A stretch of 64,000 nucleotides of DNA from DASXTK01 sp050744325. GTDB lineage: Bacteria > Actinomycetota > Acidimicrobiia > Acidimicrobiales > VFJN01. Below the pieces are notes generated by a model that did not search any database, was not told the origin of the DNA, and saw nothing but the letters and a program-made list of their open reading frames with translations. Both the position numbers and the translations under genes were made by a program. Location: NCBI GenBank assembly GCA_050744325.1, contig JBOGHK010000120.1:1-64000 (forward strand), read 5' to 3'. Of this stretch, positions 16,889 to 24,802 are shown piece after piece. The number at the start of each line of letters is the position of its first letter. Position 1 is the first letter of the stretch.

Positions 16889-18442
16889 CTACCGGGGAGC
16901 AACTCCCAGGTCGCGGCACAGGTCGAGGAGCAGGCCGCTGTTCTTGGCACTGACGAGGAAGTCGTTGAGGTCGTCGCGCTCGGCGAGATCCTCGTAGCCC
17001 CACTCGTCGACGTTGGCACGATGCGCGCGCCGCTTGATCTCACTCAGCTCGTGGGTGGTCGGTGCGCCCGTCACCTTGGTCAGGTCCAACGTGAACAGCC
17101 GGGGGACGATCCGGCGGACGACCGGCGTGTCGTCGTCCTGGTCCTTGGAGATCCGCTGCAGCTCGGGGGGCAGCACGACGTTCTGGAGCCGGTTGATGTC
17201 GACCTCCACCCCGAAGTCGGCCCACAGCCCGCGGCTGGCGGCCTCCTTGAACACGTCGAGGGGGATCGCGCCCTCGGTCTGCGCGAAGTAGTCGGCATGT
17301 TCGAGGGTGCTCGCCAGCTTGTCGCTGGACGATCGGCTGAGATCGGTGAAGTCGAGGCGTTCCGCGCTCCGGCGGGTGCGTCGGACATCGACCTCGCCGA
17401 CGCTGTGCCCCGGGAGCGACCACCGGCCGCCGTAGTCCCGCCGCTGACAGACGAGCACCCGGCGCTTGATGCCCAGGTCGCGGCGGGGGCAGACCGTGTG
17501 GATGAGGACGAGGGCGACCGCGAACGCCTCATCAGGACCCAGCTCCTCGGGGTCGCTGCCGGTCTCGAAGCGGGTGAAGATGATCGGTCGGTCCTCGCCT
17601 GGCTGCTGGGGCTGAGGGTCGACAATGGCGACCGCCTCGTTCTTCTGGATCCTCGACGCCTGTCGCTTGACGGCATCGATGTGCGCATCGATCTTCGCCG
17701 TCACCCGTGAGTCGAGCGACGAGACGGCCAGGAGGTCCGTGCCCTCGATCACCGATCCCGACGGCGCGACCGGCCAGTAGGCGCACTCGGTGCCGGCCGG
17801 CGAGTCGATGAGCACCGCAGGCGAGAGCACCGCGGGCGACTCGAAAAGCTGGATCGCACCCAGGCCGCGCTTGGTGCTGAAGCCGTCGACGTGCTCGCTG
17901 AGCCGCCGGATCTGGTTCTCGATGTGGCCGTAGAGGGGCTGGTCGCCGAACAGCTGGCGCTCGCGCACCGCCGTGGGGACGATCACCTCGATGCTGGCGT
18001 CGACCACCGCCGGGTTGTGCGCCATCAGGGCATGGACGTCGAGGTCGTCGACGAGCACGATCCGGACGCGCTGCAGCCGGGGGGTGCGGAGCAGCCGTCG
18101 CAGGACGCTGTCGCGGTCGTCCCGCCAGTCGTCGCTCTCGCCGAGCTGCTCGCGCTTGGCCACGAGAGCGACGAGGCCGCTGACGCCGAGGGCCAGCTCG
18201 ATGCGTTCGGCGACGTCGGCTCGCAGGTCGTTCGTCCCCGACTCGAGCCGGTTGACCATGAAGCGGCTGGCGTTGATGGCCTCGCCGAGCTGCGCCTGGC
18301 TCCAGCCCTTGGCCTTGCGGGCCTTGCGCAGCTCGTCGCAGATGAGCCGCTTGGTGGTCTCTTTGGCAGAGTCACCAACGGCGGATACGTGGTCTGGGGC
18401 TCCTTCTCGTCGAGCCTCCGGGTGGCTGGGCTCGGCGTCCAC
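16889..18442 (-). CDS. XRE-family regulator with degenerate NUDIX-like C-terminal region
   Basis: This ~517-residue protein has an N-terminal XRE HTH (LRKARKAKGWSQAQLGEAIN with ASRFMVNRLESG). A long central region with an alpha/beta pattern follows (RVRIVLVDDLDVHALMAHNP). Further on, RRVLVCQRRDYGGRWSLPGH and FKEAASRGLWADFGVEVDIN match the strand and box of a NUDIX fold, but the catalytic acidic residues are replaced (RG-LW-AD instead of RE-L-EE). NUDIX-like regulators such as NrtR bind nucleotide derivatives, so a nucleotide ligand is plausible. GTG 18442 is a tentative start. The gene leads the three-gene cassette, 78 bp upstream of the next gene, and probably regulates it. Confidence 0.65.
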   Translation of the reverse strand: MDAEPSHPEARREGAPDHVSAVGDSAKETTKRLICDELRKARKAKGWSQAQLGEAINASRFMVNRLESGTNDLRADVAERIELALGVSGLVALVAKREQLGESDDWRDDRDSVLRRLLRTPRLQRVRIVLVDDLDVHALMAHNPAVVDASIEVIVPTAVRERQLFGDQPLYGHIENQIRRLSEHVDGFSTKRGLGAIQLFESPAVLSPAVLIDSPAGTECAYWPVAPSGSVIEGTDLLAVSSLDSRVTAKIDAHIDAVKRQASRIQKNEAVAIVDPQPQQPGEDRPIIFTRFETGSDPEELGPDEAFAVALVLIHTVCPRRDLGIKRRVLVCQRRDYGGRWSLPGHSVGEVDVRRTRRSAERLDFTDLSRSSSDKLASTLEHADYFAQTEGAIPLDVFKEAASRGLWADFGVEVDINRLQNVVLPPELQRISKDQDDDTPVVRRIVPRLFTLDLTKVTGAPTTHELSEIKRRAHRANVDEWGYEDLAERDDLNDFLVSAKNSGLLLDLCRDLGVAPR

Positions 18443-18625
18443 GACAGGTTGCACCGCCACGCACACTACCGCACATGTGCACACAGGTCGAGCATGCAAT
18501 CAGATTGTCGTCTAACAGGTTGTCCTGTGTGCCACGAACACCGGTTTGAGCACAGGATGTGAAAGCTCAACAACTCCATTGACAACTGTTGCGCACATGT
18601 TGCACAGTGTGCAGTGATGATGCGA
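18443..18625. promoter_or_regulatory. Divergent control region rich in TGTTGC / CACAGG half-sites
   Basis: This AT-richer stretch between the XRE gene and the plus-strand membrane cluster holds repeated short motifs. CACAGG occurs at 18483, 18518 (as ACAGG-TTGT-CCTGT, an inverted repeat at 18515-18528) and 18551. GCACATGTGCACAC lies near 18471, and the pair TGTTGCGCACA / TGTTGCACAGT spans 18588-18609. A TTGACA hexamer lies at 18579-18584. The clustering suggests operator sites for the XRE protein and a divergent promoter, but no clear -10 box is visible and binding is inferred. Confidence 0.45.
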
Positions 18626-18878
18626 GGTGGCTGACATGGTGAGGTGGAATCACAACTTCTTAGGAAGTTCGAGATCCTCCCAGAAGCCACGAGCGGACGA
18701 GCGGACCACCACGTACGACGAGGCGGCACCGCGATCGAGCGACCGCATCACGAGCTGCGGAACCGTCCGGGCCGACGATGCCCGGACCGTAGAAAGCCCC
18801 CGGCGCTACCGACCGGAGCATCACCGAGGGCTGTGCACCACACCGGACGACCGCCCCTCTCGCGAAGGAGACGACGAC

Positions 18879-18956
18879 GTGAACGCCCGATGTCCGCTGA
18901 CCATGCAACACCTCGGCCGTCACAGGCCGATCGAGCCGGGCGGGTGGTCGCCATGA
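18879..18956 (+). CDS. 25-residue leader ORF coupled to membrane gene
   Basis: A GTG at 18879 follows AAGGAG by nine bases, the best ribosome-binding site in the area. It opens a 25-codon frame (VNARCPLTMQHLGRHRPIEP, then GGWSP). Its TGA overlaps the ATG of the next gene (ATGA at 18953-18956), so translating this leader would feed ribosomes to the membrane protein. The peptide resembles nothing known. It may be a translational leader rather than a functional product. Confidence 0.4.
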   Translation: MNARCPLTMQHLGRHRPIEPGGWSP

Positions 18957-19336
18957 CCACCGGCCTCGTGGTGCTGCTGTGGCAGGTCGTCCTGGTCGGC
19001 GGGTGGGTGCTCGCTCGGCGGTTGCGCCAGCTGGAGCTGACCCGCCGCCCGCCCTGCTCCGCCCAGGTGGGCGAGCTCCGCGAGCAGGTCGTCGAGCTCA
19101 GGACCGACCAGGCCTACGACGGCGACGAGCAGTCCCGGCGGCTGCGCGAGATGGAGGTCTCGACCTCGCGGGTCGAGGCCGAGGTCCGTGTGCTCGTGCG
19201 GCAACACGAAGCGCTGGCCCACGCCGTCATGACCGGGATCGCCCGGCTGGAGGGCGCCCTCGACCTACCCGACAGCGGCGTGAGAGGAGCGGCGCTGGCG
19301 TCAAACCCGGCCGCCCCCACGCTCACCAACCCCTGA
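18953..19336 (+). CDS. Small single-pass membrane protein with coiled-coil tail
   Basis: This 127-residue protein has an N-terminal membrane anchor at residues 3-22 (TGLVVLLWQVVLVGGWVLAR). A charged, heptad-patterned region follows (VGELREQVVELRTD, then SRRLREMEVSTSRVEAEVRV), predicted to form a coiled coil to about residue 105. A Pro/Ala-rich tail ends the protein. It is not assigned to a known family. The gene is the middle of a tiny operon with the leader ORF upstream and another membrane peptide whose frame overlaps its stop. It could be a membrane tether or assembly factor. Confidence 0.6.
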   Translation: MTTGLVVLLWQVVLVGGWVLARRLRQLELTRRPPCSAQVGELREQVVELRTDQAYDGDEQSRRLREMEVSTSRVEAEVRVLVRQHEALAHAVMTGIARLEGALDLPDSGVRGAALASNPAAPTLTNP

Positions 19337-19350
19337 TGGAGGTGATTGGC

Positions 19351-19551
19351 GTGAGCAACGGCACCGGGTGGCTGGTCGCCGCCTTGTTGCTGCTGGCTCT
19401 GGCGATCCGTCGCCCGGCCCTGCTGCTCATGATCGTGGCCTCGCTGGTCGTGTTCTGGGACTTCGGCCTGATCGGCGTCGGCGTGCTCTGGGCCGTGGTC
19501 TGGGCAGTCGTGGTGTCCTGTCGCTGGGGCGCACCACGGGCGAGCTGCTAG
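19351..19551 (+). CDS. Small hydrophobic membrane protein
   Basis: This 66-residue protein begins at GTG 19351, eight bases after a perfect GGAGG (19338-19342). Its sequence is almost entirely hydrophobic, with two or three helices (GWLVAALLLLALAIRR, ALLLMIVASLVVFWDFG, LIGVGVLWAVVWAVVVSC). An alternative ATG at 19336 overlaps the preceding stop, but the GGAGG favours the GTG. No family is recognised. The pairing with a coiled-coil membrane protein suggests a small membrane complex. Confidence 0.55.
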   Translation: MSNGTGWLVAALLLLALAIRRPALLLMIVASLVVFWDFGLIGVGVLWAVVWAVVVSCRWGAPRASC

Positions 19552-19731
19552 GCGATGTCCAGGCGGCCACGTCCAGGGTGGCGGACCAGTGGTCCGGCGT
19601 GGCCGCCTGGCCTACCGTGCGAGGGGTAGCCCAGCTCACCCTGCCCGCGTCGTGGTACGTCGATCCGAGCGTGCTGGACCACGAGCCGTCCCGTGTTCGG
19701 CAACGAGTGGCGGTTCGCCGGCGTCGCGGGC

Positions 19732-20640
19732 CTAAGGCTGAAGGACGTATCTTCCGCGCACGCCGCCTTCGGCGACCGCGCGGTGGGCGGCGGCGACCTG
19801 GTCGAGCGGTACGACGGCGTGCACCCGGGCAGTCAGGTGGCCGTTGGCGGTGGTGTCGAGGAGTTGTGCGAGCCGGGCACCGTCGGGCTGGGTCACTACC
19901 ACGTGGATGGTGACGCCGCGCTCTTCTGCGGGCGCCGCGCCCGGTTGCACGCCGACGAAGAGGCCACCGTCGCGGACCAGTGCGACGCCTTGCTCTTGGA
20001 GCGCGGCTCCGTCGGCTAGTGCGTCCCAGCCGGGCGCGGCCTGTGTGGTGAAGTCGGCGCCGAGGCTGCGCACGAACTTCTCGTCTTTGGCTCGGGCCAG
20101 TCCGGTGACCTGCCAGCCGCGGTCCTGGGCGAGCGGGATGACGTAGCCCCCGACGGCGCCTGCGGCCCCGGTCACGAGCAGGCTTCGGCCTGCGCCGTCG
20201 CCGAGCAGGTCGACCAGCTGGGCTGCGGCCAGGCCGTTGAGCGGGACGGTGGCTGCCGTGGCCAGGTCGAGACCGTCGGGCACGAGGGCGGTGTCGCTGG
20301 CCAGGACGACGAGCTGTTCGGCGTAGGTGCCGAAGTCGCGGTCGAACCCGTCGACCAGCCCCGCGACGCGGCTGCCGACCGGGAGGTCGACCTCGGGGCC
20401 GGCCGCGGTGACGGTGCCGGCGAAGTCCCAGCCCATGCCGGTGTGGTCGGACTGATGGATCAGACCGAGCCGGTGGAACACCCCGGCGGCGAGCGCCAGG
20501 TCGACAGGGTTGACCGCGGCCCCGGCGATCTCGACGCGGACCTGGCCCGGCCCGGGCTCGACGACGGCTACCTCGATGATCTCGATGGAGTCGGGACCCC
20601 CCGGGGTGCGCACGACCGCGGTGCGAAAGGTGCTGGACAT
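19732..20640 (-). CDS. NADPH:quinone oxidoreductase-like MDR protein
   Basis: This 302-residue medium-chain dehydrogenase/reductase is of the zeta-crystallin/quinone-reductase branch. The GroES-like N-domain contains TPGGPDSIEIIEVAVVEPGP and AAVNPVDLALAAG. The Rossmann part has LLVTGAAGAVGGYVIPLAQ and LGADFTT. The zinc ligands of alcohol dehydrogenases are absent, fitting NADPH-dependent quinone or enone reduction. AGGAGG lies just before ATG 20640. The gene diverges from an HxlR regulator with an inverted repeat between, a common arrangement for redox- or electrophile-induced reductases. Confidence 0.88.
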   Translation of the reverse strand: MSSTFRTAVVRTPGGPDSIEIIEVAVVEPGPGQVRVEIAGAAVNPVDLALAAGVFHRLGLIHQSDHTGMGWDFAGTVTAAGPEVDLPVGSRVAGLVDGFDRDFGTYAEQLVVLASDTALVPDGLDLATAATVPLNGLAAAQLVDLLGDGAGRSLLVTGAAGAVGGYVIPLAQDRGWQVTGLARAKDEKFVRSLGADFTTQAAPGWDALADGAALQEQGVALVRDGGLFVGVQPGAAPAEERGVTIHVVVTQPDGARLAQLLDTTANGHLTARVHAVVPLDQVAAAHRAVAEGGVRGRYVLQP

Positions 20641-20706
20641 GTACGCCTCCTGTGGACATATGAGTTCTGCTCCATCACAATGAACGAGTAACTCTCCAAT
20701 GGGAAG

Positions 20707-20726
20707 TAGGCACCTTGAAGTGCGTA
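20707..20726. promoter_or_regulatory. Probable HxlR operator
   Basis: TAGGCAC-CTTGAA-GTGCGTA is an inverted repeat with 7-bp arms and one mismatch pair. It lies 27 bp upstream of the HxlR start and about 70 bp from the divergent oxidoreductase start. TA/GCAC-type half-sites are typical of HxlR-family operators, so this is the likely binding site of the adjacent regulator. Confidence 0.5.
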
Positions 20727-20753
20727 TCCCACGCTTAGGGAAGGAAGCGGTCG

Positions 20754-21194
20754 ATGCCGACGACGACGGCGGCCCAGAACCGGGCGCAGGCGAAGATGGA
20801 CTACGACGCGTTCCTGGCCAACTGTCCCAGCCGCCAGCTCCTCGACCGGATCTCCGACAAGTGGGTGACGCTGGTCCTGGCCGCGCTCGGTAGCGACGGC
20901 CCACACCCCGGGCAGGACCGCGTCGGCGAGCCCCGATCGATGCGCTACTCCGAGCTATCCCGCCGGCTGGCCGGGGTCAGCCAGAAGATGCTCACCCAGA
21001 CGCTGCGCTCCCTCGAACGCGACGGCCTGCTCACCCGCACCGTCACGCCGACCGTGCCTGTCACAGTCACCTACGAGCTGACCGACCTCGGCTTCTCGCT
21101 CCACGACGTCATGTACAGCATCAAGGCGTGGGCCGAGGACCACATGGACGAAGTGCTCGCCAACCGCGAGCAGTACGACACCCGCGTCACCTAG
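20754..21194 (+). CDS. HxlR-family transcriptional regulator
   Basis: This 146-residue winged-helix protein has FLANCPSRQLLDRISDKWVT near residues 19-40, where the conserved N-terminal Cys of redox- or electrophile-sensing HxlR proteins sits (Cys23). A DNA-binding unit follows (MRYSELSRRLAGVSQKMLTQ, then TLRSLERDGLLTRTV), then the wing YELTDLGFSLHDVM. AAGGAAG precedes the ATG. It is divergent from the quinone oxidoreductase, which it probably represses until quinone-like stress modifies the regulator. Confidence 0.9.
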   Translation: MPTTTAAQNRAQAKMDYDAFLANCPSRQLLDRISDKWVTLVLAALGSDGPHPGQDRVGEPRSMRYSELSRRLAGVSQKMLTQTLRSLERDGLLTRTVTPTVPVTVTYELTDLGFSLHDVMYSIKAWAEDHMDEVLANREQYDTRVT

Positions 21195-21228
21195 CCCCGC
21201 AGGATCCTGCCGGCCTCCTCGCGACGAA

Positions 21229-21633
21229 TCAGTCCACGAGCTGGTCCAGCAGCCAGCTTGGGCCCATCACCTCAGCGTGAGACGCTCGTACCCGATCGGC
21301 GAGTCTGCGGTCCGCGGTGACCACGACCGCACCACGGTGCGCCTCGGTGACGGCGACGATCGTGTCGTCGCCCTCACCCGGCGCATGCACAACCTCAACG
21401 CCGTCCACGTCGCCCTCGTCGGCACCCGCCCGGGCTCTGCCCTCGAGTACCAGTGTCACCGGCGGGTCGAGCCGTCCCGAGATCACGGTTGCCCGCACCC
21501 GTTCAGTGAAGCGTCGTGCAGCGCCCGCTCGATCACGCCACCAGCCGGTTGGCCGAGACCCGATCACGTTGGCGGCGTCGATCACGAGCATCCCAAGAGC
21601 GTCGCGCTGTCCGGTCCCGTCTGGCATGCTCAT
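21229..21633 (-). CDS. NYN/PIN-like domain protein
   Basis: This 134-residue protein has the metal-dependent nuclease fold of NYN/YacP-like proteins. The first strand and acidic residue lie in LVIDAANVIGSRP with GWWRDRAGAARRF. VTLVLEGRA, then DDTIVAVTEAHRGAVVVTAD and RRLADRVRA, carry further acidic residues. Conserved Asp residues suggest RNase activity, although the target is unknown. ATG 21633 is used; the compact domain could also start at the Met a few codons later. It is convergent with the HxlR gene. Confidence 0.7.
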   Translation of the reverse strand: MSMPDGTGQRDALGMLVIDAANVIGSRPTGWWRDRAGAARRFTERVRATVISGRLDPPVTLVLEGRARAGADEGDVDGVEVVHAPGEGDDTIVAVTEAHRGAVVVTADRRLADRVRASHAEVMGPSWLLDQLVD

Positions 21634-21862
21634 CAGCGTTCGCGCTCGTCGCCGAGCGGCACTTCGTGCCCCAGGGTTCGCTGTCCTTGTTCGCGGTGCA
21701 CGGTGGCCCGCGCCATGCAACGCACCGAGCTCATCGACGCCGTCACCTGGCTGCGCCGCTTCTCAAGCCCCGTGCAGCATGGCCGCGAGACCAGCTGTTC
21801 AGGGCATCAGGCATCTGTAGCTCAGCCCCGAGAAGCGCCGATGTGTACGGGGGTCGATGGAA

Positions 21863-22057
21863 TCACCGCCTGATCACAGCACGATCGCGACGAGGTGAAC
21901 CGCGTTCAAGTGCGACGAACGGGTCGAACGAGACGAGGTCGTCCACCACGAGCGCCACCTCCCGGTTGCCGTGGAGGATGTTGCGGAGCTTCCTGGTGGC
22001 GAGCCGGGCGAGCGGCTGCGAGGCGAGGTACTCGATCTCGGCGGGCGAGAAGGACAT
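21863..22057 (-). pseudogene. PPOX-class oxidoreductase remnant with internal deletion
   Basis: The frame starts MSFSPAEIEYLASQPLARLA, the typical N-terminus of F420- or FMN-dependent PPOX-family proteins. It then jumps at TRKLRNILHGN to the later strand VALVVDDLVSFDPF, so the residues between (the DGTPQ/NSPV-like core) are missing. The C-terminal half is also absent and the frame runs out in Arg-rich sequence. An internal deletion plus truncation makes this a pseudogene. Confidence 0.65.
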
Positions 22058-22142
22058 ATCGACGCACTCTCGCGCCGGCAGTACCCGCGACGAGTCCTGA
22101 CCTGTGGCATCGTCTGGTCGGCATGCGCATCGGAGGAGAGGC

Positions 22143-23162
22143 GTGAGCGAACCGCGGTCCGGCCCGGAGCGGGGTCTGCCGCCCGGGCTGCAGGAGCAGC
22201 TCGATTTCGGATACGCCGGCCTCGCCACCTTCGCTCAGCGGCCGTTCCTGACCGAGCCCGAGCAGCTCGACTCGTGGCGGCCGGACGTGGCCGTCGTCGG
22301 TGCACCGTTCGACAACTCGACCACGAACCGCCCCGGGGCGCGGTTCGGTCCACGGGCCCTGCGTGCGAGCGCCTACATGCCAGGCACCTACCACCTCGAC
22401 CTGGGAATCGAGATCTTCGACTGGCTCGAGGTCGTCGACTTCGGTGACGCCCACTGCCCACACGGGCAGACCGAGGTCGGGCACGCCAACATCAAGGCCC
22501 GGGTCGGCGAGGTGGCCAGTCGGGGCATCGTCCCGGTGATCCTGGGCGGCGACCACTCGATCACCTGGCCGGCGGCGACCGCGGTCGCCGAGGCGCGGGG
22601 GTGGGGCAACGTCGGCATCGTCCACTTCGACGCCCACGCGGACACCGCCGACATCATCGACGGGAACCTGGCCAGCCACGGCACCCCGATGCGCCGGCTG
22701 ATCGAATCCGGCGCGGTGCTCGGCCGCAACTTCGTGCAGGTCGGCCTGCGTGGCTACTGGCCGCCGGAGGACGTCTTCGAATGGATGCAGTCCCAGGGCA
22801 TGCGTTGGCACCTCATGCAGGAGATCTGGGAGCGCGGCATGCCGGCCGTCATCGACGACGCGGTGGCCGAGGCGCTCGACGGTGCCGAGCACCTGTACGT
22901 CTCGGTCGACATCGACGTCCTCGACCCTGCCTTCGCGCCCGGCACCGGCACGCCCGAACCGGGCGGCATGGCACCAGTCGACCTGTTGCGCACCGTGCGC
23001 CGCCTGGCGACGGAGGCGAACCTCGTCGCGCTCGACGTGGTCGAGGTGTCGCCGCCCTACGACGTGGCGGACAACACCGTCAACAACGCCCACCGCGTCG
23101 TGCTCGAGGCGCTGGCTGGCATGGCATGGCGCAAGCAGCAGGCGGGCAGGAGATCGACGTGA
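22143..23162 (+). CDS. Agmatinase/arginase-family ureohydrolase
   Basis: This 339-residue binuclear Mn enzyme has all ureohydrolase motifs: GGDHSITW (135-142), HFDAHADTAD (161-170) and SVDIDVLDPAFAPGTGTPEP (254-273). The invariant His and Asp metal ligands are present. Such enzymes hydrolyse guanidino groups (agmatine, guanidinobutyrate, guanidinopropionate, guanidine) to urea and an amine. The substrate here cannot be assigned from sequence. GTG 22143 follows GGAGG by six bases. Its stop overlaps the start of the multicopper oxidase (GTGA), so the enzyme heads a tightly coupled operon. Confidence 0.88.
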   Translation: MSEPRSGPERGLPPGLQEQLDFGYAGLATFAQRPFLTEPEQLDSWRPDVAVVGAPFDNSTTNRPGARFGPRALRASAYMPGTYHLDLGIEIFDWLEVVDFGDAHCPHGQTEVGHANIKARVGEVASRGIVPVILGGDHSITWPAATAVAEARGWGNVGIVHFDAHADTADIIDGNLASHGTPMRRLIESGAVLGRNFVQVGLRGYWPPEDVFEWMQSQGMRWHLMQEIWERGMPAVIDDAVAEALDGAEHLYVSVDIDVLDPAFAPGTGTPEPGGMAPVDLLRTVRRLATEANLVALDVVEVSPPYDVADNTVNNAHRVVLEALAGMAWRKQQAGRRST

Positions 23163-24802
23163 CGCACGCCTCGGACCAGTTCCCAACATCGGCCGCGGGC
23201 CTTCCGGCGGCTCATGCGCCTGAGCTCGTCGCACTCGCCGACGGTGAGGCATTCGACCTGCGCATCGCGCCTGTGGCCAAGCGCCTGGGCGACGCCAGCG
23301 TGCGGATGCTCGCCTACAACGGGTCGATCCCCGGGCCGACGCTCAAGGTGCGGGAAGGCTCGGAGATCGTCGTCAACATCGAGAACCAGGGTGACATGGA
23401 GGCCACGGTCCACTGGCACGGCCTCCGGCTCGAGAACCGCTACGACGGAACTCACGAGACGCAGCGGCCGCTGGCGGTCGGCGACACCTTCTCGGCACGC
23501 GTCCGATTCCCTGATCCGGGCGTCTACTGGTACCACCCGCACATCCGCGAGGACTACGGCCAGGAGATGGGCCTCTACGGCAACGTGCTCGTCGAGCCGG
23601 TCGATCCCCGGTACTGGCCGCCGGTGCACCGCGAGGTCGTGGTGACCCTCGATGACATCCTGCTCGAGGACGGCAAGGTGGCGCCGTTCAGCCGCGCCGA
23701 GACGACGCACTCGGCCATGGGACGCTTCGGCGACGTCCTGTTGGTGGGCGGCGAGACCGATCTGTCCCTGCGAGCACGGCGTGGCGAGGTGGTCCGCTTC
23801 TACCTGACCAACACGGCGAACACCCGGGTGTTCAAGGTGGTGCTGCCGGGCGCGCGCATGAAGCTCGTCGGCGGCGACAGCGGCCGCGTCGAGCACGAGG
23901 AGCTCGTGGACCACCTGGTGCTCGCCCCCTCCGAGCGTGTCGTGGTGGACGTCCTGTTCGACCGGGACGGTCGGCAGGCTCTCGAGCACCACACGCCGGA
24001 CCGGGTCTACCGGCTCGCGTCGATCCAGGTGAGCGCCGACCGGGTTGGATCGTCGCCGGGCGAGCCCTTCGACTCGCTACGGACGAATGCCGACATGGTC
24101 TCGGAACGGCAGCGGATAGCGCCTTACGTGGACGCCGAGCCGGACAAGGTCCTGGCCTTCCTCGCGGAGATGGACATGGGTGCGCCCGAGGGTGACGCGC
24201 CGGTCACCTACACCTGTCCGATGCACCCCGAGGTGCTCAGCGAGACACCGGGCCATTGCCCGGCCTGTGGGATGAAGCTGCTGCCCGCGCAGCTCGTGGC
24301 GGACGCCGCCGGCCATGGGCACGAAGGCGACAGCCATGGCGACGAGGCCCACGACCACGCGCCGGCCGGCGGTATCGAGTGGGAAGACGACATGGTCGAC
24401 ATCAATCGGATGACGACGCCGTCGAACATGCGCTGGAAGGTGATCGATCGCGAGACCGGCGCCGAGAACGCGGCCATCGACTGGCAGTTCCGCGTCGGCG
24501 ACCAGGTCAAGATCCGACTGCAGAACGAGCTCGCCGGGGATCATCCGATGCACCACCCGTTCCACGTCCATGGTGCAGGCCGCTTCCTCGTCCTCAGCCG
24601 CGACGGCGTTACCGAGCTCAACCTGGTCTGGAAGGACACCGTGCTGGTGCGGACGGGAGAGACCGTGGACATCCTGCTCGACGTCAGCAACGTCGGCCGG
24701 TGGATGGCCCACTGTCACATCGCCGAGCACCACGAGAGCGGGATGATGTTCAGCTTCGACGTCGCGCCGGCCACCGACAACGACCAGCAGGAAGACCGAT
24801 GA
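23159..24802 (+). CDS. Multicopper oxidase with inserted heavy-metal-binding motif
   Basis: This 547-residue cupredoxin oxidase carries the copper-ligand motifs HWHG (85-88), YHPH (125-128), HPFHVHG (466-472) and HCHIAEHHE (518-526), the last two serving the trinuclear and type 1 sites. Between the cupredoxin domains lies YTCPMHPEVLSETPGHCPAC (351-370), a heavy-metal-binding (HMBD/YHS-like) unit usually found on CopA or CusB proteins, followed by a His-rich linker (386-400). No clear signal peptide is visible. It overlaps both neighbours (GTGA and ATGA). It could oxidise Cu(I), Mn(II) or an organic substrate. Confidence 0.88.
   Translation: MTHASDQFPTSAAGLPAAHAPELVALADGEAFDLRIAPVAKRLGDASVRMLAYNGSIPGPTLKVREGSEIVVNIENQGDMEATVHWHGLRLENRYDGTHETQRPLAVGDTFSARVRFPDPGVYWYHPHIREDYGQEMGLYGNVLVEPVDPRYWPPVHREVVVTLDDILLEDGKVAPFSRAETTHSAMGRFGDVLLVGGETDLSLRARRGEVVRFYLTNTANTRVFKVVLPGARMKLVGGDSGRVEHEELVDHLVLAPSERVVVDVLFDRDGRQALEHHTPDRVYRLASIQVSADRVGSSPGEPFDSLRTNADMVSERQRIAPYVDAEPDKVLAFLAEMDMGAPEGDAPVTYTCPMHPEVLSETPGHCPACGMKLLPAQLVADAAGHGHEGDSHGDEAHDHAPAGGIEWEDDMVDINRMTTPSNMRWKVIDRETGAENAAIDWQFRVGDQVKIRLQNELAGDHPMHHPFHVHGAGRFLVLSRDGVTELNLVWKDTVLVRTGETVDILLDVSNVGRWMAHCHIAEHHESGMMFSFDVAPATDNDQQEDR

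Noticed and set aside
18627..18878. In-frame N-terminal extension before the 25-codon leader
   Set aside because: Codons look non-coding, with no ribosome-binding site at the upstream GTG and no homology.
21634..21862. Short open frame after the NYN gene starting near 21715
   Set aside because: No recognisable domain and poor start context; left unannotated.
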